The notes under the pieces: generated by a model | Database searches by the model: none | Told to the model about the DNA's origin: nothing | Seen by the model: only the letters and a program-made list of their open reading frames with translations | In this document: positions 49,653 through 57,863 of the stretch, one piece after another | Numbering within the stretch: position 1 is the first letter of the stretch | Layout of the letters: each line of letters opens with the position of its first letter | Program-made: the position numbers and the translations under genes | From: Bacteroidetes bacterium UBA1935 | GTDB lineage: Bacteria; Bacteroidota; Bacteroidia; Chitinophagales; Chitinophagaceae | Length of the DNA stretch: 64,000 bases | Assembly (NCBI GenBank): GCA_002337045.1 | Contig: DDFF01000006.1 | Coordinates: forward strand, 434,001-498,000 | Reading direction: 5' to 3'

Positions 49653-51620
49653 ATGCTTTACAAATACATAACAGTGATGATGATGGTGTGTGCCGGCACG
49701 GCAACACACGCGCACAAACATGATGCAGGCAGTGCATGTGCAGAGCGCCGAGTGGCAAGTGGCGGTGCCGCAGCAAAAACAACTGTTGCTACCATTGAAG
49801 AAAACGACTATGATGTAAAGCATTTGAAATTCAATCTGGCATTAACCAATACATCTACGTACGTCAGCGGCGATGTGACAACTACTGCACTGGTAACGTC
49901 GACTACAATGCCTGTTTATGCTTTTGAACTGGACTTTGCTATAACAATTGATTCTTTTAAACTGAATGGTGCATTGATGCCTGTAACATCTGCAGGTGCT
50001 GTGAGGAAGGTAACATTATCATCTGCCCTTGCGCAGAATGCTGTGTTTACTGCACAGGTATTTTATCATGGTGCGGCAACAGCGGGTAACGGGCAGTTCT
50101 TCAGTGCAGGTCTGCATCCTGTTACCGCAAACGGTTTTAAACTGATGTACTCTATCAGCGACGATTTATTTGCAGACGATTGGTGGCCCTGCAAACAAAG
50201 CCTGCAAGACAAGATAGACAGTGTAGATATGTGGGTGACGGTAGACGATACACTGAAGGTAGGTAGCAATGGCCTGCTGAAGAATACTGTGCCATTAGCA
50301 GGCAATAAAGTGCGTTATGAATGGAAGACAAAACACCCGATTGAATACTACCTCATTTCTGTAGCAGTAGCACCATATAACGAGTATAGCTACTATATGC
50401 ATTACACAGATGGCAGGAACGACTCTATGTTGATACAGAACTATGTGTATAATACCCCTGGCCATCTTACACCAACAGCCAAAGCAGCATTGGATAGCAC
50501 CGGGCTGATAGTAGACCACTTCTCTAACATATTTGGCAGATATGCTTTTGATGATGAGAAGTACGGGCATTGTATGAGCCCGCTTGGCGGTGGTATGGAA
50601 CACCAGACCATGACTACTATGGGTACAGGAGCATATAATGATGTTACACTGATTGCTCATGAACTGGGACACCAGTGGTGGGGCAATAATGTGAGCTTTG
50701 CCAGCTGGAGAGATGTATGGCTGAGTGAGGGTATCACATCGTATTGCGAGCAGTTGTTTGTAGAAAAATTCAGAGGAGCTGCTGCTCAAAAGGCATATCG
50801 CACTATGGTGATGAATCAGGCTAAAGCAGGTAGTGGGAGTGTTTACGTAGATGATACCACACAAGTGTGGCGCATATTTGACGGTACACTTACCTATAAG
50901 AAAGGTGCATCTGTAACACACATGCTGCGCTATCTGGCACCGCAGGATAGCCTGTTTTTTAAAGGCTTGCGCCGATATAGGCAGCAGTTTTACAACGGGA
51001 GTGCCTACACCAAAGACCTGAAGCAGGCAATGGAGACTGAATATGGCACCAGTCTTGATACTTTCTTCAATCAGTGGATATATGGCGAGGGTTATCCTTC
51101 ATATAGCGCAAGATGGGCGCAGCAAGGCAGCACGCTTGTAATACAAATAAAACAAACCACAACAAAAGCATCGTCAGTACCATGCTTTCATATGCCGGTA
51201 GAAATAAAGCTCATTACAAACAATGGCGACAAAATTATAAAGCTGTATAATAACACCAATACACAAACATTTGTAACTACCTGCACAGATATGGTGAGCA
51301 ATATACAGATAGACCCGGATGACCATATCCTGAATGCTGGTGGCCTTGTGCAAAAAGACGATGCTATACTGAATGTAGCAGGTGTGGTGCTGGATGAATT
51401 TGTGGTACAGCCCAACCCTGCAAGCGATAACTGGCTGGTAAAAGGTATTCCGGCAGGTGCACAGTGTATGTTGGTAGATATGGGTGGCAAAACACTGTGG
51501 CAACATACTGCGGAAGGCGATGTGGTAGTGCCTGCAAAGGATTTGACACCTGGCAGCTATACGCTATCAGTAAGCAAAAAAGGTGCACGCGCAGTACATA
51601 CCCGCCTTATTAAATATTAA
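49653..51620 (+). CDS. Secreted M1-family metallopeptidase with T9SS sorting domain (second of a tandem pair)
   Basis: 655 residues, a paralogue of the preceding gene. Signal MLYKYITVMMMVCAGTATHA. The substrate loop is GGGMEHQTMTTMG, the zinc site HELGH (336-340) with Glu359 (SEG) in AHELGHQWWGNNVSFASWRD. The final 75 residues are a T9SS sorting domain (VVQPNPASDNWLVKGIPAGA, then SYTLSVSKKGA). The two enzymes differ in the residues around the active site (QWFGDYV versus QWWGNNV), which suggests different substrate preferences. The N-terminal 35 residues carry extra Ala/His-rich sequence. Confidence 0.9.
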   Translation: MLYKYITVMMMVCAGTATHAHKHDAGSACAERRVASGGAAAKTTVATIEENDYDVKHLKFNLALTNTSTYVSGDVTTTALVTSTTMPVYAFELDFAITIDSFKLNGALMPVTSAGAVRKVTLSSALAQNAVFTAQVFYHGAATAGNGQFFSAGLHPVTANGFKLMYSISDDLFADDWWPCKQSLQDKIDSVDMWVTVDDTLKVGSNGLLKNTVPLAGNKVRYEWKTKHPIEYYLISVAVAPYNEYSYYMHYTDGRNDSMLIQNYVYNTPGHLTPTAKAALDSTGLIVDHFSNIFGRYAFDDEKYGHCMSPLGGGMEHQTMTTMGTGAYNDVTLIAHELGHQWWGNNVSFASWRDVWLSEGITSYCEQLFVEKFRGAAAQKAYRTMVMNQAKAGSGSVYVDDTTQVWRIFDGTLTYKKGASVTHMLRYLAPQDSLFFKGLRRYRQQFYNGSAYTKDLKQAMETEYGTSLDTFFNQWIYGEGYPSYSARWAQQGSTLVIQIKQTTTKASSVPCFHMPVEIKLITNNGDKIIKLYNNTNTQTFVTTCTDMVSNIQIDPDDHILNAGGLVQKDDAILNVAGVVLDEFVVQPNPASDNWLVKGIPAGAQCMLVDMGGKTLWQHTAEGDVVVPAKDLTPGSYTLSVSKKGARAVHTRLIKY

Positions 51621-51654
51621 TAATGCTATATGGCGGGTGTATTGTATAAGCCCC

Positions 51655-51662
51655 TACATTTG
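51655..51662 (+). promoter_or_regulatory. -7 promoter element for terC (TACATTTG)
   Basis: TACATTTG matches TAnnTTTG exactly, 25 bases before the terC ATG, and is separate from the metallopeptidase operon. No TTTG -33 box is found. Confidence 0.5.
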
Positions 51663-51687
51663 CAAGGACACCCCTTCGTAGAACGTA

Positions 51688-52545
51688 ATGGACTCGATAG
51701 TACATCTCTTACAACAAATAGCTGACAAGCCTATACCATCGCTGATGGTGGTGCTGAACCTGATTCTGATAGAAAGCCTGCTTTCTGTAGATAATGCCGC
51801 TGTACTGGCAACTATGGTGCTTGACCTGCCAAAAGATCAGCGCAAAAAAGCATTGAAGTATGGTATCATTGGTGCGTATGTTTTCCGAGGTATATGTTTG
51901 CTGTTTGCATCTTTGCTGATACAAGTATGGTGGTTTAAACCCGTAGGTGGTATCTACTTGCTGATACTGGCCATCAAACATTTCTTCTCTAAAAAGAAAT
52001 CTCCGGATGATGAAGAAGAGACACTGCAACAGGAGCTGGACCATGCGCACAAAAGCTGGTTTTATCGCAAAACGCTGGGTGCATTCGGGCCGTTCTGGGC
52101 TACGGTAATACTGGTAGAGCTGATGGATCTTGCCTTCTCGATAGATAATGTGATAGCTGCCAATGCCTATACCAAAAACATAGTACTGATATGGGTGGGT
52201 GTATTTATTGGTATACTGGCTATGCGTTTTGTAGCGCAGGGCTTTGTAAAGCTGATGGAGAAATATCCTTTCCTTGATACCTGTGCGTATATCGTTATAG
52301 GACTTCTTGGTACAAAACTGACGCTATCTCTGGTAGCCCACTTCAATCCTTGTTCTCCCTTTGCACAGTTTCTGGAAGGGCCGCAATCGTGCTTAGAATC
52401 GAAAGGGATGCATTTGCCACTAGGCGAACACCCTGTTATCTGGGGCGATATCATTACCTCATTTACAAGTATAGCTATCTTCATCGTCCCAGTATTGGGG
52501 TCGATACTATTCAATTTCCCTAAGCATAAAGGAGAAAAGAGATAA
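51688..52545 (+). CDS. TerC family integral membrane protein
   Basis: 285 residues with about seven transmembrane segments. The two TerC signatures are present: ESLLSVDNAAVLATMVLD (first half) and LAFSIDNVIAANAYTKNI (second half), each with an acidic Asp-Asn pair near the membrane centre. TerC-family proteins act in metal export, notably manganese, and tellurite resistance. A charged cytoplasmic loop (KKKSPDDEEETLQQELDHAH) joins the halves. Convergent with porQ, 2 bases between stops. Confidence 0.9.
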   Translation: MDSIVHLLQQIADKPIPSLMVVLNLILIESLLSVDNAAVLATMVLDLPKDQRKKALKYGIIGAYVFRGICLLFASLLIQVWWFKPVGGIYLLILAIKHFFSKKKSPDDEEETLQQELDHAHKSWFYRKTLGAFGPFWATVILVELMDLAFSIDNVIAANAYTKNIVLIWVGVFIGILAMRFVAQGFVKLMEKYPFLDTCAYIVIGLLGTKLTLSLVAHFNPCSPFAQFLEGPQSCLESKGMHLPLGEHPVIWGDIITSFTSIAIFIVPVLGSILFNFPKHKGEKR

Positions 52546-52547
52546 GA

Positions 52548-53672
52548 TTACTGCCAGTCGGTATAGGTATCTTTCCAGCCGACTTTGTTGCCAAACTTAC
52601 CAATGCCGAATAATTGGTTCAGCTGCATGTTAAGGCCAATCTCATTGTATGCACCTGCAAGGCTGTAGTAAGAGCGTGCGTAATGTACCTGAAACTTATT
52701 GAGATACAAACCCGCACCGAATGAGAAGCCCGCAAGCGCAGGTTTATCTTTTACCAGCATTTCGCTGCGGCGCAGATAGTTGTATGCGGCAGTAACTGTC
52801 AGGCGTTTTGCCAATGTTAGCTCTGCAGCAAATATGAAGTGGCGCATCAGCTTTTCGCCAAAGTATCTTTTGGTAGTTGTAGTAGTATCTGTACCACCTA
52901 ACAAGTTTGTTTGTGCATCGGCAGGGTTATCATAACGGATATCCCATTCGTACAGATGGTGGATGTTTGCCATCAGGCGCAGTGGCATGTGTTTAAAGCG
53001 CTTGGAGATGCCTATCTGCACGTCAAGCGGCAATGGTTCTGCTGCATTGGTAGTTGTATACCTGTCTACCATAAAACCTATGTTTTTGGCAACAATCCCA
53101 ATATCCCAAAGGCTTGCAGTGTCGTAATAGTTTACGCCTACATCTGCAAGTATAGCAGATGCGGTATTGGTATACAGCTTAGAATGTGCCCATTTCAGCG
53201 TAGCGCCATAACGCCAGTTCTTGCCGTATTGGCGGCTGGCAGTCAGGTTGATGTTATAATCATTTGCACGGAAAGTACCGTATACATTACCTACGTTATC
53301 GGTTTCTGTAAAAGAACCATAGTTGATGTATTGCACACCGAGCGCAAATGACGTATTGATTTTCGGCAGGTGGTAACCGTACAATAGGTTAGAGATTCCA
53401 ATGCCTGAATAGTAGAAGTTTTGATTGAGCCCCAATTGGTTGTGTAAACCGGGGCGCATCAGTGCAGGGTTTTGCCCTACGAAAGATATATCCTGATCGG
53501 GATTGGCTACATTGATGCCGCCAAGCGCGCTGATATGCGGGGCATTGGGCAGCCTGAGAAATTCCATTGCGTAGCGCCCCCCCGTAACCTGTGCCTGTGT
53601 AAAGAAAGCAGATAAAGTAAACAGCAATAAGCCGCTCCATTTAGTCCATTGCATATGCCTTAAACGTATCAT
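52548..53672 (-). CDS. porQ: Type IX secretion system outer-membrane protein PorQ
   Basis: 374 residues. The start at 53672 (MIRLRHMQWTKWSG...) has an in-frame Met at 53654 that gives an equally good signal peptide ending FFTQAQ. Diagnostic PorQ features: RYAMEFLRLPNAPHISALGG at the N-terminus, VANPDQDISFVGQNPALMRP, and a repeated 14-strand barrel pattern. PorQ is an outer-membrane barrel needed for T9SS function in Porphyromonas, where it forms a complex with PorZ. No porZ gene lies beside it. fabI is 41 bases upstream in the same direction. Confidence 0.88.
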   Translation of the reverse strand: MIRLRHMQWTKWSGLLLFTLSAFFTQAQVTGGRYAMEFLRLPNAPHISALGGINVANPDQDISFVGQNPALMRPGLHNQLGLNQNFYYSGIGISNLLYGYHLPKINTSFALGVQYINYGSFTETDNVGNVYGTFRANDYNINLTASRQYGKNWRYGATLKWAHSKLYTNTASAILADVGVNYYDTASLWDIGIVAKNIGFMVDRYTTTNAAEPLPLDVQIGISKRFKHMPLRLMANIHHLYEWDIRYDNPADAQTNLLGGTDTTTTTKRYFGEKLMRHFIFAAELTLAKRLTVTAAYNYLRRSEMLVKDKPALAGFSFGAGLYLNKFQVHYARSYYSLAGAYNEIGLNMQLNQLFGIGKFGNKVGWKDTYTDWQ

Positions 53673-53713
53673 GACAGGGAATTATTGCTGTTTACTATAG
53701 AGAGAAAATGAGA

Positions 53714-54547
53714 TTATCCGTTTGCCTGTGCTGCTTTTTCCATTTCTTCGATGATGCTCTGGCTAACACCGGTGTTAGAGAAGCCGCCATCGTGGAAGAG
53801 GTTTTGCATAGTTACCATCTTGGTGTAGTCGCTGAACAGTGTGAGGCAGTAGTCTGCACATTGCTCTGCGGTAGCATTACCCAGTGGCGACATTTTATCG
53901 GCATAAGTAAAGAACGCATCAAAACCGGATACGCCTGAACCCGCAGTTGTAATAGTAGGAGATTGAGAGATAGTATTAACACGTACTTTCTTAGCAAAAC
54001 CATAGTGGTAGCCAAAGCTGCGTGCTATGCTTTCCATCAGTGCTTTTGCCTCAGCCATATCGTTATAGCCAGGGAATGTGCGCTGTGCAGCAATGTAGGT
54101 AAGTGCTACAACAGAAGACCATTCGTTCAGTGCATCCAGCTTCATAGAAGACTGCAGCACTTTATGCAGCGACAATGCAGATATATCAAGCGTCTTCAGG
54201 AAATTGTCGTAGTTGGTATCTGTATATGGTATAGCCTTGCGTACGTTTGGCGACATACCTATAGAGTGCAGGATGAAATCCATTTTACCACCGAAGTGCT
54301 CCATGCTTTTTTGCAGCAGGTTTTCGAGGTCTGCTACGCTGGTAGCATCTGCAGGAATAACAGGGGCATCGTTGCAAAGCTTTGCCAGTTCGTTGATTTT
54401 GCCCATACGCAATGCGATAGGTGCATTTGTCAGTACGATTTCTGCGCCTTCTTCTACCGCACGGATAGCAGTTTTCCATGCAATTGAGCGTTCATCTAGC
54501 GCGCCGAAGATGATTCCCTTTTTTCCTTTCAGCAGTTGGTGTGCCAT
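53714..54547 (-). CDS. fabI: Enoyl-[acyl-carrier-protein] reductase (NADH)
   Basis: 277 residues from the ATG at 54547 (MAHQLLKGKKGIIFGALDER); an upstream in-frame Met at 54631 adds hydrophobic, non-conserved sequence. SDR fold with GIIFGALDERSIAWKTA (cofactor loop) and the catalytic Tyr-x6-Lys in FPGYNDMAEAKALMES. FabI completes each elongation cycle of type II fatty-acid synthesis with NADH, working on ACP made from acpP. It sits between porQ and the PorE-like gene, all on the minus strand. Confidence 0.95.
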   Translation of the reverse strand: MAHQLLKGKKGIIFGALDERSIAWKTAIRAVEEGAEIVLTNAPIALRMGKINELAKLCNDAPVIPADATSVADLENLLQKSMEHFGGKMDFILHSIGMSPNVRKAIPYTDTNYDNFLKTLDISALSLHKVLQSSMKLDALNEWSSVVALTYIAAQRTFPGYNDMAEAKALMESIARSFGYHYGFAKKVRVNTISQSPTITTAGSGVSGFDAFFTYADKMSPLGNATAEQCADYCLTLFSDYTKMVTMQNLFHDGGFSNTGVSQSIIEEMEKAAQANG

Positions 54548-54645
54548 ATTGTAGTTACAATCTTTTATTGATGGTAAAAGTAGAAAAAAACTGCCAAGCA
54601 ACAGCAGTATATAAATTATGTTAATAAGCAATAATTCGCGATGCG

Positions 54646-56541
54646 TTATCGCCTGATGATGACCTCGACACGGCGGTTAAGGTTTTTGTTATCGTCCGAA
54701 TCGTTGGGGGCTACAGGATTGGCTTCGCCCCAGCCTTTGGCTTCTATATTGGTAGGGTCTATGCCCATTTCGCTTACAGCATCTCTTACCAGATTGGCAC
54801 GCAGGTAAGAAAGCTCTTCATTCAGCATCGGATTGCCAGAATTGTCTGTATAGCCATTGATGAGGATGGTTATGCCTTTTTCTCCCAACCACGGAGTGAT
54901 AGCTGCCTGCAAAATTGTTCTGCCTGTATCTGTAATGGCTTTGCTGTTGATGGGGAATGGCACAATGGCTATCATGCTATCATATACAGGTTTCACATAG
55001 TCATTGGGCAGCAGTGGTATGCTGTAGTGCAATACTTCTGTATTCTTTTTACCCGTAAGGTCTATGGTACCTGTGATGGCAGTATAACCGATACGGTCGG
55101 CAGAATAGGTATATACATAACCTGCAGGCAATGTCATCATATAAGAGCCATCGCCACGGTTGGAAGTATAGTGGTACATCGGTTCGCCCGTTTTAGGGTC
55201 GTTGATGTAGATGCTCGTCATGTTCAGCCTTTCGCGGTTCAAGCTATCGTAGGTGCAACCTTTTATCAATGCCACAGGAATAGGTTTAGCTGTTTGTGGC
55301 ATCTGCATTTCGTACAGGTCGAAATTGCCTGCAGCGCTATCTCTGTCTGATGCAAAGAAAGCCCGTGAACCATCAAAGCTCAGGTTGATGCTATTCTCGT
55401 CATAAGCTGTATTGACAGGGTAGCCCATGTTCTGTGGTTTGCCCCATGTAGTATCATTCACCCTGCGGCTGTAGTAGATGTCTTGTCCGCCCATCCCTGG
55501 GAGGCCATTGCTGACATAGTACAGCGTGTTATTATCTACATGTATGAAAGGGGCAGTTTCATCATAAGACGTATTGATTTGCGGGCCCAGATTGCGGGGG
55601 GCTTGCCACAGGCCATCTTTGAATTCGCTCATCCAGATATCGAAACCACCGTATCCACCTTCTCGATTGCTGACAAAATACAATTGCCTGTTATCGGGCG
55701 AAAGGCAAGGCATACCTTCAAAAGCAGGCGTGTTGATGGTGCCACCGAAGTTTTCGGGTACACTCCACACACTATCTGCCGTATAGGCCATAAACAAATC
55801 GCAGCCACCCTGATCCCAGCCCGTTTCGCTGCGATTTTCGCACTTCATGAAAAACAGGTAGTGCCCATCGCCCGAAATGCTCTGTGCAGACTCCGGATGT
55901 TTTGAATTGGGTGGGCTACCCATGTTGCGGGCTTTGAACCAGCCACCACAGCTATCTATATGTGCGGTATAAAAATCTTCGTCCATGCCGTTTACCCTGC
56001 GGGTAAAGAACAGGTTTTGTGTATCGGCAGTGATGTAAGGGAATGTTTCTGCATAGGGGCTATTGACACGCAGGCCTATGTTGAATATCGTATCTCTGAG
56101 CGGCGCAGCAAGTGCCTGACGCATAAAATATGCCTGTTCACGCAGCAGTACCCATTGGCTTTTCTCGCGCATGGTGCCATAGGCTGCTACCAGTTGCAAT
56201 GCCTGATCAGGGCTGTAGTTATGCAAGAGGCTTTTTGCCAATGGCAGTGCAAATGCTTTGGCACCGTTCTGGCAGCTTTGCGATGCTTTGATGAAAACCT
56301 CTGTTGCTTCTTTAAAACGATGGTCTTTGAAATACCATTGCCCAAGCATACTGTATACATCAGGGTTAGATGGCTCTTCGCGTAGGGCGGCCTGCATGGT
56401 TTCGTAGGCTTTGGCCTTATCTTTCTTGGCCATGTAATCCAATGCCTTCAGATAGCTTTTGCCGGGTGCGGCGTTTTGCTGTGCTACGGCAGTGGCACAA
56501 GACAACAGGCAGATGAGTATGAACGCGTAGCTAAGGCGCAT
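54646..56541 (-). CDS. PorE-like T9SS peptidoglycan-associated protein (TPR / PD40 propeller / OmpA)
   Basis: 631 residues from the ATG at 56541 (MRLSYAFILICLLSCATAVA then Q; signal peptide). Earlier in-frame starts run antisense through the DUF2130 gene and are rejected. Domains in order: TPR (about 25-110), a five-bladed WD40/PD40 propeller (about 150-390; SPDNRQLYFVSNREGGYGGF, LSFDGSRAFFASDRDSAAGN), a carboxypeptidase-regulatory-like domain (about 400-490), and OmpA-C (about 515-631, INGYTDNSGNPMLNEELSYL then ARLNRRVEV-type ending). This order is that of PorE, which links T9SS to peptidoglycan. The ortholog assignment is inference. Confidence 0.8.
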   Translation of the reverse strand: MRLSYAFILICLLSCATAVAQQNAAPGKSYLKALDYMAKKDKAKAYETMQAALREEPSNPDVYSMLGQWYFKDHRFKEATEVFIKASQSCQNGAKAFALPLAKSLLHNYSPDQALQLVAAYGTMREKSQWVLLREQAYFMRQALAAPLRDTIFNIGLRVNSPYAETFPYITADTQNLFFTRRVNGMDEDFYTAHIDSCGGWFKARNMGSPPNSKHPESAQSISGDGHYLFFMKCENRSETGWDQGGCDLFMAYTADSVWSVPENFGGTINTPAFEGMPCLSPDNRQLYFVSNREGGYGGFDIWMSEFKDGLWQAPRNLGPQINTSYDETAPFIHVDNNTLYYVSNGLPGMGGQDIYYSRRVNDTTWGKPQNMGYPVNTAYDENSINLSFDGSRAFFASDRDSAAGNFDLYEMQMPQTAKPIPVALIKGCTYDSLNRERLNMTSIYINDPKTGEPMYHYTSNRGDGSYMMTLPAGYVYTYSADRIGYTAITGTIDLTGKKNTEVLHYSIPLLPNDYVKPVYDSMIAIVPFPINSKAITDTGRTILQAAITPWLGEKGITILINGYTDNSGNPMLNEELSYLRANLVRDAVSEMGIDPTNIEAKGWGEANPVAPNDSDDNKNLNRRVEVIIRR

Positions 56542-56628
56542 GAAACGGAAAAGTACATAAAAATAATAAGTGCGGTTCATTCCTGCATATCTCCGAACTT
56601 TGTATTTTCCCAATCCATAGCGGTTAAT

Positions 56629-57810
56629 ATGAATACAACGATTACATGTCCTAATTGTGCGCACGAATTTGAGCCTACGGATGCCATACGCGACGAGGTG
56701 CAGAAAGAACTGCGTGCCAAGATGGTAGACTGGCAGCGAACAAAAGAAGAAGAATATAAAAGAAAGGAAGCAGACACCGTAGCACAGGTAGAACAACACC
56801 TGCGCAAACAACTGGCGGGAGACTATGAGGTGCAGATGAAGATGCTGCAACAGGCAAACGCTGATAACGAGGCACGGCTGAAGGAAGCACGTGCTAAAGA
56901 ACTGGAATACCTGAAACAACAACAGGAACTGAAAGCGCGCGAAGAGCAACTGGAAATAGAAGTGCAACAAAAACTAATGCAGGAACGTGAGCAGTTGAAG
57001 ACCGTATTGCAACGCGAAGTGGAGGAGATGAACAAGTTGCGTGAGCATGAGCACTTCATGAAAGTGAAAGAGCTGGAAAAACAATTGGAAGACCAGAAGC
57101 AACTGACCGAAGAAATGAAGCGCAAACAGGAGCAGGGGTCTATGCAACTACAGGGAGAGGTACAGGAACTGGCACTGGAAGAAATGCTGCGTGTCAGTTT
57201 CCCGTTTGATATGGTGGAAGAAGTGGGCAAGGGTGTGCGAGGTGCAGACTGTATACAAACCGTGCGTAATAACTACGGACAGGAGTGTGGTAAAATCATC
57301 TACGAGAGTAAGCGTACCAAAGACTTCAGCAACGATTGGATAGAAAAGCTGAAAGCAGATATGCGCAATCTGGGTGCAGATATTGCGGTGATAGTAACAC
57401 AGGCCATGCCGAAAGATATGGATGGCTTTGGTGAGAAAGACGGTGTATGGATATGCGACTTTATGGAAGCTAAATCTGTAACTACCATACTGCGCGAACT
57501 GATAATAAAAGTATACAACGCAGGCAAGAGCCAAGAGAACAAAGGAGATAAGATGACATTGCTTTACAACTATCTTATCAGCAGCGAATTTTCTGAACAG
57601 TGGAAGGCTATCCGCGAGGGCTTTATGAGCATGCGTTTATCTATACAAAAAGAGCGTGAGCAGATGGAGAAACTATGGAAAGCACGTGAGAAACAGCTGG
57701 AAAAAGTATTGCTCAATGCGGCACACATCAAAGGTTCTATAGAGGGTATTGCGGGAGATAATGTAGACCTGAATCTGGAGAGCAGCGATAGTACATACAT
57801 GATAGAATAA
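56629..57810 (+). CDS. DUF2130 family protein
   Basis: 393 residues from the ATG at 56629 (MNTTITCPNCAHEFEPTDAI). The N-terminal CPNC is a zinc-ribbon half. A long coiled coil (about 25-190, Glu/Lys/Gln-rich, e.g. QQQELKAREEQLEIEVQQKL) leads to the globular DUF2130 core: CGKIIYESKRTKDFSNDWIE, DIAVIVTQAMPKDMDGFGEK and VWICDFMEAKSVTTILREL. The core's ESKR and the preceding DC resemble a PD-(D/E)XK nuclease-like site, but function is not established. Convergent with the 1178-residue protein, and divergent from the PorE-like gene. Confidence 0.88.
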   Translation: MNTTITCPNCAHEFEPTDAIRDEVQKELRAKMVDWQRTKEEEYKRKEADTVAQVEQHLRKQLAGDYEVQMKMLQQANADNEARLKEARAKELEYLKQQQELKAREEQLEIEVQQKLMQEREQLKTVLQREVEEMNKLREHEHFMKVKELEKQLEDQKQLTEEMKRKQEQGSMQLQGEVQELALEEMLRVSFPFDMVEEVGKGVRGADCIQTVRNNYGQECGKIIYESKRTKDFSNDWIEKLKADMRNLGADIAVIVTQAMPKDMDGFGEKDGVWICDFMEAKSVTTILRELIIKVYNAGKSQENKGDKMTLLYNYLISSEFSEQWKAIREGFMSMRLSIQKEREQMEKLWKAREKQLEKVLLNAAHIKGSIEGIAGDNVDLNLESSDSTYMIE

Positions 57811-57826
57811 GCATCAATCAATTGAT

Positions 57827-57863
57827 AAAAGAAAAGCCCCGCAATCTGCGGGGCTTTTCTTTT
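57827..57863. terminator. Bidirectional Rho-independent terminator, 17-bp stem
   Basis: A perfect 17-bp stem whose arms begin AAAAGAAAAGCCCCGCA, with a 3-base loop ATC. It sits between convergent genes and overlaps the last two bases of the stop codon of the 57862 gene. It shares its core (AAAAGCCCCG...CGGGGCTTTT) with those at 2483 and 15094. Confidence 0.93.

Noticed and set aside
56542..56970. N-terminal extension of the PorE-like protein up to 56970
   Set aside because: The extension is antisense to the DUF2130 gene start, is Phe/Leu-rich without a signal peptide, and the ATG at 56541 starts a clean signal peptide.
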